64,000 bases of DNA, from contig CM065817.1 in assembly GCA_033398695.1 (NCBI GenBank), positions 68,312,001 to 68,376,000 on the forward strand, given 5' to 3'. The stretch comes from Orobanche coerulescens (Eukaryota; Streptophyta; Magnoliopsida; Lamiales; Orobanchaceae). This document shows, piece by piece, positions 1 to 10,839 of this stretch. The notes under the pieces were generated by a model that was not told the origin of the DNA, did not search any database, and saw only the letters and a program-made list of their open reading frames with translations. Position 1 is the stretch's first letter. Each line of letters opens with the position of its first letter. A program made the position numbers and the translations under genes.

Positions 1-469
1 TCGTAGTTGCTATTTGCTTGTTACATTTCGTATGGTTTGATACTTGCACTAGTAAAAGCAGTGGAGTTTTACTAACCCCGAGTATTCGGGGTGGATGTCT
101 GATACTGCGTCCGGTACATGCGAGGTTCGGGAGAGCGATCACGGGATTGGCACAAGGGATGACGAGTGCGATACTAATCAAGAGTTGAGAGTTGGTAGAG
201 TTTATTTGTATTGTTAGAGTTGATTCAGTCTTCCGTTGTATTGTATTTCGAACCCCGTGTGGGTAATGTTGTTAGTCATCCTGTTGATAGAGTTGTGTGA
301 CCTCATCGGCCTGTGTGTTTTGTGTAAGTGACCTTAGCATGCGTATTATTATATTGTTTGACCCTGGCCGGGCAAGCATTTGGTTGTTTATGGACGTTTA
401 GCTTTGGTAGATCCTTGCGGAAAGGGTTTACGGCGTGTAATATTCCCGTATGGTTTTGGGGGTGTTACA
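1..469 (+). repeat. LARD1 5' LTR, 3' part only
   Basis: This is the terminal part of a long terminal repeat whose start lies left of the window. It matches 5796-6262, the end of the 3' LTR, almost base for base. It ends in GGGGGTGTTACA at 469, followed after four bases by an initiator-tRNA primer site. I infer the 5' LTR of a plus-strand Ty3/gypsy derivative. No protein is encoded. Confidence 0.88.
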
Positions 470-473
470 TTTA

Positions 474-491
474 TGGTATCGGAGCTTAGGT
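474..491 (+). other. Primer binding site, LARD1
   Basis: TGGTATCGGAGCTTAGGT lies four bases after the LTR end. It is one base away from TGGTATCAGAGC, the classic site that pairs with the 3' end of initiator methionine tRNA and primes minus-strand DNA synthesis in plant Ty3/gypsy and copia elements. The same site occurs in LARD2, LARD3 and the Tekay element in this window. Confidence 0.88.
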
Positions 492-2195
492 TGCGGAAAC
501 CTAGGCCGTCGGGTCGAGTCAGTCGTGGTTTGTCGAGTAATGTGTTGTCTTGTCGCTCGAGTCGTCGGGTGACAAGTTGAGTTGTGCGTAGTCACAACGT
601 GTCGGATATGTTGTCGGATGAGATTAGTATCGTGGCGTACCGTCATCTCTGTGCGGCTGTGGATGTAAGTCTCCCTTCTTTGTGTTGTGCCTCGTGTGAC
701 ACGAGCTATTTTTATGATTATGAGTTAATTGACGGAATCCTCTTATGGATTTTGATTTCGTGATATGTGATCATTTGACTCCGCTTTTCGTTCATATGAG
801 GAGTAGTGTTCTTTGTCTTGTGCATGTTTGATTTTATTTCTTTTATCCATTGCGTGAGTTCTTTTGTAATGGCTTTCGGTATTTTACCGACCGAGTTTTA
901 TTTCGAAAACCAATTCCCTTAACCGAGTTTTTGGCATTATGGCCTTGATCATTTTGGCGAAATTCTTATGACGGAATTTAGTATTTTGTAAATGGCTTTT
1001 GTGAGTTTTGAAATATTACCGTCATCGACCTTTTGGCATTTTGTAAATGGTTTTTATCCTGGTGGGTTCCGGCGGGACCCACGGCGCTATAATGTTCCGT
1101 GTAATTATCTGAAATTTTGGGCATTCTAGCCCATTGAATTATCTTTGAAAACTTTGAGTACCTTAGAAAATAAATTTGAGACGTACTTTTAAAATAAATT
1201 ATTTTCTCGTGGTACATCCAAGGTGCCACAATATGTTTCAAGATTCTTCTACCTCGAGGACCAAAATGTTTTGAGATATTTCCAATATTTTAGAAACACT
1301 TTTACTTAGACCCGAGGGTCGAATATTTCCGAAAGTTTTTCACGAAAAGAAAGTGTCCTCATTTTTATCGAATGCGAAATAGTTTTCCAAAGTCTCGATA
1401 ACGATGTTTCACGATTGTACTTTTTTTTTTTTGAAGGGTGATACTCAAGATCAATCGGTGTTTCCAAAATTGTTTTCAAAAGGAGGTTTTCGTTTTTAAA
1501 ACCTATCTATTCCCATTTGAGGGCTGGGTATGTATGTGTGATGTTCGCGTTGTCGTTATGATGTTTGCTCTCGAGTATGATCGAAATGGTGGCATGAACG
1601 TCGGCGTTGCCATGCATTTGTTGTACTAGCCCTCTCGTGAGAGGTGTGAATTGGTGTTTCTTGTTTATCGCCTCGTGGTGATTTGCGTGTTGTCGCACGA
1701 GTGTGGTTTGTTGAATCTTGGGTTTGTACGTTTGTGTACATGTGTGATTGTTTCATAATGTTTGTAATTATGTCTTGGTTATCGGTCGGGCCGTTGAGGT
1801 CACCGAGCGATACCATCGTTGGTGTCGGGTTTGTGTGTGTATTACTTTACGATGGTAATCGTTGTATATGATATGTGTTATGATTCTTTGTTGTCTTTGA
1901 GTTGGCATCTCCGCTATATTGTTTTGCGACGTTATACCCCATTGTATCTAGCATTTGTACTTTCGGTATGCCGAGCCGAGGTGTTTCAACCGTGATGTGC
2001 CGGGCATGCACGTGTAAATTGTCCTTCTCGTCGATGCTTGCGTTTGAGGACACCGAATTCAGTTTTGCGGGAATTGGCTCGAGACTTTCGGAGTTCGCGC
2101 TTCAAAGACGGATATCAGATCGACTCGAGAGACCCATGGGAGATTTTCTGTCGGATGCTTTTGTGTTGGGACCTTGTTTCCGTTGTTGTGAGTTG

Positions 2196-2240
2196 CGGGG
2201 ACGACATTTCTTTTATAAGAGGTCGGATGTAATACCCATA
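2196..2240 (+). other. Degenerate PPT/LTR-start module A
   Basis: A GGGGACGACATTTCTTTTAT-like stretch followed by a purine run and TGTAATAC at 2228 repeats the arrangement at 3021-3063 and 3437-3481. It looks like an eroded polypurine tract plus LTR start lying inside the internal region. Confidence 0.5.
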
Positions 2241-2506
2241 CTATATTTGACTTCTCGTTTCTCCTTCTAAATTCTATCGACTTGCACGTGTTCGTCGATA
2301 CTTTTGAACTTGTTTGATGTCTCGATTGTCATCGTTCGAACCGGTTGTGACCTTGTTTCAGATCGACTGCTTATCATCGTGACCTTCCCGAGTTCGGTTC
2401 GATTCTTGTGAGCCTTGTTTGGAAGTAATATCTTTCACTTTCTACGAGTTCTTTTAATGCCTGGAGTAGAAGTGGGGACTTCGGAGTCATTGTTCGACTG
2501 TTGTAA

Positions 2507-2734
2507 TTCGATCATTGTTATTTGATCATTATTGTTCGATCATTGTTATTTGATCGTTGTTGTTCGATCATCGTTATTTGATCATTGTTGTTCGATCATT
2601 GTTATTTGATCGTTGTTGTTCGATCATTGTTATTTGATCATTGTTGTTCGATCATTGTTATTTGATCGTTGTTGTTCGATCATTGTTATTTGATCATTGT
2701 TGTTCGATCATTGTTGTTCGATCATTGTTGTTCG
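2507..2734. repeat. Tandem repeat, 14-bp unit (28-bp higher order)
   Basis: About sixteen copies of a 14-bp unit of the form TTYGATCRTTGTTR, alternating so that a 28-bp period is also visible. It is a local expansion within the LARD1 internal region and has no coding sense. It is not CRISPR-like because there are no unique spacers. Confidence 0.9.
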
Positions 2735-2802
2735 AATGGGGTTGTCTGACTGTTGTTGCCTGATCTCGTACTGCGAAGAATTGTCGTTCACCATTAGTCA
2801 AC

Positions 2803-2844
2803 TGTTTCGAGTGTGGCCAAGTGGGTCACCGATCAGTGCATTGT
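2803..2844 (+). pseudogene. Relic gag CCHC zinc knuckle in LARD1
   Basis: Fourteen codons read CFECGQVGHRSVHC, a perfect CX2CX4HX4C retroviral zinc knuckle of the kind found at the C terminus of Gag nucleocapsid. Nothing else of gag or pol is recognisable around it; the frame closes about 160 bp downstream and upstream sequence has stops. The nearby Tekay gag carries a comparable knuckle (CYNCGRPGHINLEC). I read this as a remnant showing that the non-coding element descends from a gag-bearing ancestor. A chance match to all four metal ligands plus the glycine is possible but unlikely. Confidence 0.65.
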
Positions 2845-3020
2845 GAGACCGTTGCCAAGATGTTCGGGAATTGGGTTTTCGTTCCTACTCGGGGAGTGCC
2901 TGGTGGTGTCCCGTGATGTAGTTGTGTATCGTACTTCGTGCTGTAATTCGTGTAGAAATTGTTATTTGTTGCGTGAACTTTTTGGTTTTGTTTGTATTCT
3001 ACCATGATGTTTTATTTTAA

Positions 3021-3063
3021 TTTCGGGACGAAACTTATTTTTAATAGGATAGAATGTAATGTC
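3021..3063 (+). other. PPT/LTR-start-like module B
   Basis: TTTCGGGACGAAACTTATTT, then a purine stretch, then TGTAATGTCC at 3055. The same order of motifs precedes the 3' LTR at 3437-3481. It lies 418 bp upstream of that boundary, so LARD1 carries at least two well-preserved plus-strand-priming-like boundaries. Confidence 0.65.
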
Positions 3064-3436
3064 CGGTATTCTCGTTTTCTGTTATCTTGAATTCTTTGTG
3101 TCTTGACGTCGGACATTTTCTTGTTGACGAGAATCGGAGTGAATTCTATCATAATACTATATTTGTTTCTACCGCATAGTCGTTGTGGTCCGGTGCGACT
3201 TGTTGTCGCGTGCGTTTCTTTGATTAAATGTGTGCATGTGATGTGTTGTTAATTACTCGTTATTGTTTTGAATCATTGTCGGTGGCGTTGTTATGGTCGT
3301 CGTGGGGCGTGTTTTCACGCTGTATGTTCTTTCGCGTTGCTTGTAACGTTTCGCCGTTGGGCGCGATTTTTTTTTCGGTTCTTGTGTATCCCGTTGAGTT
3401 TTCCTGGCGGGATATTGCTTCTCCCTACTTGATTTA

Positions 3437-3472
3437 AGTTTCGGGACGAAACTTCTTTTAAGGAGGGTAGAA
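3437..3472 (+). other. Polypurine tract, LARD1 3' LTR boundary
   Basis: TTTCGGGACGAAACTTCTTT is followed by AAGGAGGGTAGAA and then TGTAATATCC at 3473. A purine-rich tract directly before a TG-starting repeat is the plus-strand primer arrangement of LTR retrotransposons. The same motif occurs in antisense next to the Tekay LTR (15898-15935). Confidence 0.8.
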
Positions 3473-4177
3473 TGTAATATCCGCAATTTCGGATTTCTGG
3501 TAATTTTATTTTTTCGGCGGAGGTCCGTTTCGACGACTCGCTTGGGACCGTATCATCATTCTGAGAATGATTAATTCTGCACTTTTTGTCATCCGAGTTC
3601 GTTTCGGTATTGTTTTGTTGAGTTCCGTGTTTCTTAACAACTTTTCCGCACTCGTGTTCGATTCTTGTGAATCTCGTCCGAAATTACTGTTTCGAGTTTC
3701 CCGTAAGTCCGTTTAACTTTGTTAGACGTGTTGTGAGCTTTGGTTTGGTGTTTCGATCGCGTATCGTGATTTTCGGACGTTTTGGGCCATTTTCGTAATT
3801 TCCCAAAGTTTTGGGTAATTACTTCCGTTGTTGAATTCCGAGCCTTCGGGTGGTCGGAATTGTGTGTTCTCTTAGCCCTTAGATTCGCCTTTGCGAGTAC
3901 TTCGTGACCGTATCTTCGATTCGTATTCAGGTTCGGGTTTCAGTGTCGTTTTCTTGAGTTCAGTGTTATTAAACGACTTTTCCCAAATATGAGTCGACTT
4001 TGTAGAATCACCATAAATTCTTGAAAACTCCAAAGACTTTGAATCTTTTCAATATTATAGAGCATCAAGTTAGCTTTCCAATGGTTCAAACGGTGAGTCA
4101 ATCGGAGTCCAGACGAGAGAGTTATGGTCGAAATAGCTCAGACACTCATTTTCCAGTTTTGGCGAGCAGCACTGTAC

Positions 4178-4215
4178 CTGTGCCGCGGCACACTTATGCC
4201 GGGCCGCGGCACACA
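4178..4215 (+). promoter_or_regulatory. GCCGCGGC palindrome pair in LARD1 LTR
   Basis: Two copies of GCCGCGGCACA, each containing an 8-bp perfect palindrome, lie 20 bp apart in the LTR. The same motif is reiterated in the unrelated tRNA-Asp-primed element at 33549-33731. I see no clear TATA box directly downstream here, so a promoter role is only inferred by analogy. Confidence 0.45.
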
Positions 4216-5177
4216 GTCCGATTAGCCTATTTCTGCGGATTTTGTGAGATGAATGCTCATTTCATCTCTTCCTTCATTCCTCCTCCTCTTGGCGATCTTA
4301 TGGGCGATTTTGGGCGTTTTGCATCATCAATCCCAGAGAACTTCATATTCTTCAAGTTTTTGGTGTGGATTAACAACTCCAACAATTGTTCTTCATCATT
4401 AATCCAAGGTAAATTCTTGAAACCCTACTTTTGGGTGAATTGGGGGTTTTTGTTCGTTTTGTCCGATTTAACCGTAATAACTTAGATTTGTGATGTATTG
4501 ATGATTATTTAGATGTATTCTATCATTTCCCTTGTTATTCCATGGTTGGATCGTTTGATTCGTTATTTTGGTCGAGTTCTTAGTCAACGCCTTGAAGGTG
4601 TCCGACAAAAGGTCTTAGAGGGGGATTGGGCGTTGTATGATTATTATCCATCGTACGATTGTTGATTTATCATTGGTATGACTTAGGGCGAAATTCTTGT
4701 GAAGAACTCGAGTCGGAACCCTTCCGCTCGTTGTCTTCTTGGTCCGAGCTTCGGTCGAACCGTGTTCTTGAACGTTTGGTAGCGGTTATTAAGGCAAGTA
4801 TCTTATTATACGACTTGTATCTTGTGACTAGTAATTACGTATGATATGTATGACGATTTTGCTTGCCTCCGTAAATATGTTCCGTTTGAGTTGGTTGTGT
4901 TTTCCGAAATTTGAAGGCTTTGTGATAATAGTGATATATTGGTATCCGTGTTAGGCGTCGTGCCATTTGTGCCGGATTGCGATGTACATATGAGATGGTT
5001 GTACACGTGGTTGTTCAATGTATTGTGTACCGAATGTGTGTTATGTTGGTTAAGAGTCGTTGTGATGATCATGATATTTGTGTTGTTTTGGTTTACATAC
5101 TTGATTGTACATTTCAGTGTAATGTGGAATGGCTTGACATTTAATGATTATTATTTGTCGTGTCGATGTGTGTGTGT

Positions 5178-5545
5178 TCCGGTAGGGTCCGACGAGGCCT
5201 GGAGTTCGGTACATGATGTGTACGAACAAAGTGTGTGATCCGTAGGGTCACGAGGCCTCCGGAGTCCGGTACATGACGTGTACGGACAAGGTGTGTGATC
5301 CGGTAGGGTCGACGAGGCCTCGGAGTTCGGTACATGATGTGTACGAACGATGTTGTGGCCGGGTAGGGTCCGTTGAGGCCTCCGGAGTTCGGTACATGAT
5401 GTGTACGAGCAGTGTGTGTGGCCGGGTAGGGTCCGTTGAGGCCTCCGAGTTCGGTACATGATGTGTACGAACGGTGTGTGGTCGGGTAAGGTCCGTCGAG
5501 GCCTCCGGAGTTCGGTACATGATGTGTACGAACAATGATCGTGTA
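5178..5545 (+). repeat. Six-copy tandem repeat of about 60-66 bp in LARD1 LTR
   Basis: Units contain GGTAGGGTCCGACGAGGCC, then TTCGGTACATGATGTGTACG. Small length differences are concentrated around GAGGCCTCCGGAG. LARD2 LTRs carry a different but similarly placed tandem array (25168-25384). Confidence 0.9.
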
Positions 5546-6262
5546 GCGATGATTGTTCGGGTAACATTTTAAATATGGATCTCGGACTCATAATGATATA
5601 TTATTTAGTATGCTTTGAAACGAGAATCGGGCTAAGACCCTAATGTTTACGAAAAGGTTTTGTAAATTGGGACTCGAGGTCCAAAAGAATTTCGCTTTAA
5701 AAATCCCGAGATGATGTGTTCTTTTCAAATATCTCTTACTTGAGTTCAAATTCTAAAACTTCTGAACATTTTGATAATTGATTTACGTATTAAATTCGTA
5801 GTTGCTATTTGCTTGTTACATTTCGTATGGTTTGATACTTGCACTAGTAAAACAAATGGAGTTTTACTAACCCCAGTATTCGGGGTGGATGTCCTGCTGC
5901 GTCCTGTACATGCGGAGTTCGGGGAGCAACACAGGATTGGCACAAGGGGATGAAGAGTGCGATACTAATCAAGAGTTGAGAGTTGGTAGAGTTTATTTGT
6001 ATTGTTAGAGTTGATTCAGTCTTCCGTTGTATTGTATTTCGAACCCTGTGTGGGTAATGTTGTTAGTCAGTCCTGTTGATAGAGTTGTGTGACCTCATCG
6101 GTCTGTGTGTTTTTGTGTAAGTGACCTTAACGGTCTGTATTATTATATTGTTTGACCCTGGCCGGGCAAGCATTTGGTTGTTTATGGACGTTTAGCCTGG
6201 TAGATCCTTGCGGAAAGGGTTTACGGCGTGTAATATTCCCGTATGGTTTTGGGGGTGTTACA

Positions 6263-7072
6263 AAGAGAAGATGAACTCAACGAGTGATGGAAGAGATACT
6301 TTTTTCAGCTATTAAATGTAGCTAGTGAGGAGGCTACCAACTTCAAGAGCCTCAACATACCTAGAGACGACCTAAACCAGAACTTTTATAGGAGAATCAT
6401 GAGGAATAGGGTTCATGAGGCTTTAGAAGGATGAAAAAGGGAAAAATCGTCGGCCCTGATAACATTCCTATTGAAGTATATAAGTGATTATGGGATAAAG
6501 GAATAAATTGGTTGACAAAGCTCTTCAACGTCATAGTAAAGAGTAAGAGCATACCAGATGCATGGAGGAAAAGTACTCTGGTACCCATTTTTAAAAATAA
6601 AGGAGATATTCAAGACAATTCAAATTATCAAGGGATTAAGTTTATGAGTCATAGTTTGAAACTTTGGGAAAGGGTGATCGAGAGAAGGTTTAGGAAGACT
6701 ATTGAAATTTCTGAGAACTAATTGGGCTTTATGCCCGGACGATCAACCATGGAAGCAATCTTCTTGTTGAGAAGATTGATGGAGCTATATAGGGACAAAC
6801 AAAAAGATCTCCATATGATGTGCATAGATTTAGAGAAGGCATATAATCGGGTCCCATGAGATATTCTTTGGAAGGTATTGAAGAAGAAAAGAGTCGGCAT
6901 GGCCTATATCAAAGCGATAAAGGATATGTATCTGAAGCTACGACGACAGTCAAGACATGTGGAGGAGAGAACAACGAGTTTCCAATTTCAATCGGGCTCC
7001 ACCAAGGATCGTCTTTGAGCCCGTTTGCGATGGTGATAGATGAACTTACCAGGGATATTGAAATGGCGTACC
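6263..7072 (+). pseudogene. RTE-type LINE reverse transcriptase, 5' fragment
   Basis: This encodes the fingers and palm part of a non-LTR (LINE) reverse transcriptase, with in-frame stops and at least one frameshift. Recognisable pieces in order: FKNKGDIQDNSNYQGIK near 6580-6640, LWERVIERRF near 6662-6691, [18 protein letters not shown] near 6730-6780 and [13 protein letters not shown] near 6820-6857, which holds the first catalytic aspartate (IDLEKAY). This pattern is that of the plant RTE clade as I know it. The 5' end is cut by LARD1, so the endonuclease is not present. The frame is split at 7072 by a solo LTR and resumes at 8550. Copies of the GTACC duplication flank that insertion. It is dead. 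Confidence 0.85.
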
Positions 7073-8544
7073 TGTTGGAAGTAAAACTCAGCGGAAGCGA
7101 AGTTTGGGAAAGATTGATAATCGCGTTTTATGCATCCACGAGCATAAGATCTATTTAGGCATGCTAATTAATTAATTACTAAGACTAACAAGCAATTTAA
7201 ATATTATTTATTATTTATTAATTAAATATGTCGGTTATAGAAATATCCTAATTTAGATCTAAAAGATCATATGATATTACCTTTGAAGCAAATTGGTTGC
7301 TTTCGTCTTGATCACCTTGTATTTCTACCTTTAGACCTTCTATAGTATGATCCGCCTTAACCCGGACGTTGTGTGGGCAACGAGCTACCGGATCTTGTTT
7401 GGACACCTTTGGATCGTCCGAACCCTTTGTTTTGTGATCACTCTATTTTTCTTTGCTTTCTCGTATTTTATGAACACTCTTAGCAAATTAATTGTGTTAT
7501 CTAAATTGTAGAATCAAAGACACAAGTCTAGATCTACAATTAAACACGAGAAAAGATTTGATCTCACAACCTTACAAGAGAGTACAAAATCGGCCAACCG
7601 CCTTAATGTCCTATTTATAGGCTCTTGGACTACTACTAGGGATCTTAAGGAGGATTATGGAAGGACTCCCAATAGATTTCATCTTACCATATTACGACTC
7701 TTCCTAATATAATGAATCTATTAATATCAACTTAGTCCACTAAAAGGTTGATATAGCACTTCCTACCAAAATCCCAAATTACGAAATTGGGATTCTTATT
7801 AAATATATTATTTCCCGTGTTTAAGATATTGAATGTCCATTAATTAATTATAAGCTACTAACAACTTTAATTAATTAATATCTTATCCAAGAGCAGTACC
7901 ACTCGAACCTTAGTATTATATCGAAATTAAATCCACCTACAGGGTTTAATATAATAATCATTATCGAGCTCCTCAAGGTGACATCATCAACCCGCATGAG
8001 TCGGGACATGATTTCTAGTAATAATAATAACTGTCATATAAATAATATTATTGCCTAAGATACGAGGCTTATTGAGTCGATCATTTTGACTCTCACCCAT
8101 TGGAAATCAAAGCAATAAATATTAGAAATACACAATTAAATATTATATACTTAGAATTAAGAAATAATAATTATCTGAGATTTACGTTCTTCTTACGGTC
8201 AGTACAGAAGACACTATCTCACCTCAATCCAGTTCAACGTATGCAAATACACTAATGTATGCTAATAGTAAGCATACACTACAACCTTTTATATAATTTG
8301 TCTAATAATTATATAGGTTATGAACTATTATATTATTTTATAAGGCACCGATAATCTGATCTTCCGTGTGACACTAACACCACATTATCTACAATATAAA
8401 ATAATTACGCATTTCATTTGCATAACCATAACGTGAATAAATATGCAAAACATGTGATAAAATGTAATTAATATTCTCATAGGTAGTTACAGGGAAATAA
8501 GGTATACAAGCATAAAGTATGTTTTGCAGTATACAACCCTAACA
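7073..8544 (-). mobile_element. Solo LTR inside the LINE (LTR-E)
   Basis: 1472 bp running from TGTTGG to CTAACA on the plus strand, flanked by perfect 5-bp duplications GTACC (7068-7072 and 8545-8549). Removing it rejoins the LINE reverse transcriptase. On the minus strand it begins TGTTAGGGTTG and has a TATA-like CCTATAAATAG near 7610-7622, so I place it on the minus strand. There is no internal region, primer site or coding sequence, so it is a solo LTR left by LTR-LTR recombination. Its 3' end shares CGCTTCCGCTG with the solo LTR at 19133-21118, so it is probably a related copia family. Confidence 0.88.
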
Positions 8545-9345
8545 GTACCATTGTGCATGTTGTTTGCATATGATATTATCTTAGTGGATGAGCCAAAATA
8601 AGGAGTAAATGTGAAGTTGGAAGTGTGGAGAGAAACTTTAGAGAATAAAGATTTTAAGTTAAGTCGTAGTAAGACTAAGTACATGGAGTGTAGATTCAGT
8701 AAAAAGAGAAAGGCCAGTACTGAGCATGTGATGCTAGGCATGCACAAAATAGCGGAAAAGGAGTCTTTCAAATATTTGGGGTAAATGATTCAAAATACTG
8801 GGGACATGGATGACGATATTAGACATAGGATTCAAGTAGGATGGAATAAATATCATAGTGCTACTCGGGTGTTGTGTGATAAGAAGTCCCCCCAAAATAT
8901 TAGGGGTAAGTATTACAAATGGCAATAAGACCAACGATGTTATATGGATCGGAATGTTGTCCAGTGAAACATCAACATATTCAAAGGATATCACTAACAG
9001 AGATGAGGATTCTAAGGGGATTGTATGGCGTTATGCGCATAGATAGAATTAGAAATTAAGTAATATGGGAGAAAGTACGGGTGGCCCCAATTGAGGAAAA
9101 ACTAAGGGAGAACTGTCAGAGATGGTATGGCCATGTAAAAAGATGTCCAGTAGGTGCACGAGTTAGAAGGTGTGAAGCTATGATAGTCATAAATGAGAGT
9201 AGAGGTAGGGTAAGACCGAAAAAGAGTTGGGCGCAGACCATTTCGCAAGACTTAGAGCTCATATGCTTAATATAAGGGATGACCCAACACAAAACAGAAT
9301 GGAGACTTCATATTCATATAGCCGATCCCATCTAGTGTGATAGGG
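8545..9345 (+). pseudogene. RTE-type LINE reverse transcriptase, 3' fragment
   Basis: This continues the LINE frame. MLFAYDIILVDEP (8557-8595) is the catalytic palm motif, but the usual FADD is FAYD, so one of the two metal-binding aspartates is lost. SRSKTKYMECRFSKK near 8655-8705 and KYLG near 8770 follow, then a C-terminal region with several stops (DDDIRHRIQVGWNKY, WYGHVKR). The tail ends with ATAGCCGATCCCATCTAGTG, the usual 3' end of plant RTE elements as I remember them. The five bases 8545-8549 are the duplicated target of LTR-E. Confidence 0.85.
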
Positions 9346-9367
9346 CTTGGTTTGGTTGGTTGGTTGG
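9346..9367 (+). repeat. LINE 3' tail (GGTT-type simple repeat)
   Basis: A short GGTTTGGTTGGTTGGTTGG run follows the RTE 3' end directly. RTE LINEs end in short simple repeats rather than long poly(A). The copia-B gag sequence starts immediately after, which places the LINE insertion in copia-B. Confidence 0.75.
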
Positions 9368-10466
9368 ATTTATTGACATTTAGTAATTCTTGAAAATATG
9401 ATGTAATAAATCGAAAGCATTAAAAAGTTTGTCTTGAGACGAAGCACTTACCTGGCTTTTATTGTCGTTATCGTCATAGGAGCTTCGCTCCATGAATGCG
9501 AGATTTGTCTGAACTTTGTCATATTCTTCAACATCATCACTCCAAGTAGCTATATAAGCTTCTTTCCTAGAAGTTGAGCCACAACAGCTTTCGCAAAGTG
9601 TCCGGGTTTTCCACAATTTTGAAATTTGTTGTCGAACTATTTTGGTTCATTTTGGGGTTGCGATTTGATGTCTTTTATTCTCCGTTTTAAGAGGTTTTGA
9701 TACTTATTGATGTTTTTTGCCTAAATGTCGATTCTTCATCATTATCATCAACCGAAATTTCTTATTCATGGTCGAACATCTTATTAGCTTTGAGAGCTAC
9801 AAATTTCTCGTTAGGCTTCGGTTTGACATTTCGTGACTTTAACATGATCTCATAATTTATTAACGAACCAACAAGGGCGCTAAAATATAAAGTGTTGAGA
9901 TATTTTGATTCCATAATAGCGGTGACCATCCCATCCTATTCTCGAGGTACTGATCGTAATATTTTATTTACTTTTTCACTACTCGATAATGATTTACTAA
10001 AGCAAGCAAGTCCAATTCTAATGACCTAAAAGCATATTTCTTATGGACTCGTGATCCTTAATCATGAATAACTAGTAGTCATGGAGAAGGATATTTATTT
10101 TTTTCTCCATGACTTGAGTTGTGCCTTCGTGAGTGATCTCGAGCATTTTCCAAATTTCTTTGGCACTTTCACATGAAGAGATTCGATTATATTCTTCTAG
10201 ATTAAGATCACAGTAAGCAATTGTATGGCTTTACAATTGTAATGATCACTTTTCCAATCCTCATCGTTAAATTCTTCAAAACTCTTAAGTGAACCATCGG
10301 ATTTTGTAGGAACTTTTTGAGCAAGACAAATGGTCTTCCAAATTCCAATATCATAAGCTCTAATAAAGATTGACATCTTTTTTTTCCATGTCATGAAATT
10401 TGATCTGTCGAAAAATAGTGGTCAGTTTAAGGCAAGACCTTCTACCGAAGCAAAATTATATGCCAT
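9368..10466 (-). pseudogene. Copia-B gag remnant
   Basis: Gag polyprotein of a Ty1/copia element, the capsid part that packages element RNA. The start at 10466 gives MAYNFASVEGLALN, then a stop, then FDRSNFMTWKKKMSIFIRAY and FEEFNDEDWK with NCKAIQLL, typical of copia gag N termini (UBN2/DUF4219-like). Further down, after stops, come FQNCGKPGHF (a broken zinc knuckle) and KEAYIATWSDDVEEYDK, the gag-protease linker seen in many plant copia elements. The remainder is missing because the RTE LINE inserted at 9368. It sits directly downstream (minus sense) of its own LTR and primer site. Confidence 0.8.
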
Positions 10467-10509
10467 CGGATTTTTTCTCCTAGAATGTTAAGCCGACAAC
10501 TATTAGAGA

Positions 10510-10525
10510 CCCTGCTCTGATACTA
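10510..10525 (-). other. Primer binding site, copia-B
   Basis: On the minus strand this reads TAGTATCAGAGCAGGG, one base from TGGTATCAGAGC, complementary to initiator methionine tRNA. It lies five bases after the LTR end at 10531. Confidence 0.82.
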
Positions 10526-10530
10526 GTTAT

Positions 10531-10839
10531 TGGGTTGGCACCATCACTAGAAGGGGGATTGAATAGTCCGACGAGTAATGAACTCTTTTCTGCGAAAGCG
10601 ATAAAATCAATGCAGAAGATAAATGATACAAGTGATTTATAAAGGTTCGACCCTAACTGACTTACGTCCTCTCACCTTCGTTATCCTTCTCAATAGGTTT
10701 AAAATAAACATTTCCACCTTGTCTTTAATCGGTCCAAGATAAACCGTACAACTCTTGTCTTCTATCGGTCCAAGATAAATAGTTAAACATCTTATCTTCT
10801 GTCGGTCTAAGATAAACCATTACAAATATTTCTTCATCA
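10531..10839 (-). repeat. Copia-B 5' LTR
   Basis: 309 bp on the minus strand, starting TGATGAAGAA and ending CCAACCCA, followed by a five-base gap and the primer site. It contains CTTTATAAAT, a plausible TATA box. It interrupts the copia-A 3' LTR; AATAC at 10840-10844 is the probable target duplication on one side. The other side was lost with the rest of copia-B. Confidence 0.8.

Larger units (their letters stand above)
470..3472 (+). mobile_element. LARD1 internal region, essentially non-coding
   Basis: About 3 kb lie between the primer site and the 3' LTR, where an autonomous gypsy element would carry gag-pol. I find no protease, reverse transcriptase, RNase H or integrase on either strand; short open frames here match nothing I know. 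With LTRs of about 2.8 kb this fits the LARD concept (large retrotransposon derivative, moved by a partner's enzymes). Contents are a 14/28-bp tandem array, a single gag zinc-knuckle relic and three polypurine-tract/LTR-start-like modules (near 2228, 3055 and 3473). The shared primer site and the GGGACGAAAC motif before the LTR suggest descent from a Tekay-type chromovirus like the one at 14130-24228. Confidence 0.75.
3473..6262 (+). repeat. LARD1 3' LTR
   Basis: It starts TGTAATATCCG at 3473 and ends GGGGGTGTTACA at 6262 (2790 bp). Its last 467 bp match window positions 1-469. It holds two GCCGCGGCACA palindrome copies (about 4180-4215) and a tandem array (5178-5545). No coding sense is visible; a 154-codon open frame at 4021-4485 falls in LTR sequence that aligns with LARD2 and is not a gene. 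The insertion lies in a LINE; AAGAG at 6263-6267 would be one copy of its target duplication, the other being outside the window. Confidence 0.85.

Noticed and set aside
1902..2270. 122-codon plus-strand frame in LARD1
   Set aside because: No recognisable domain, crosses the degenerate LTR-start module, and is not kept in LARD2.
2507..2734. Possible CRISPR-like repeat array
   Set aside because: Direct tandem repeats with no unique spacers, in a eukaryotic retrotransposon.
4021..4485. 154-codon plus-strand open frame
   Set aside because: It lies wholly within the LARD1 LTR, aligns with non-coding LARD2 LTR sequence, and shows no domain or codon bias.
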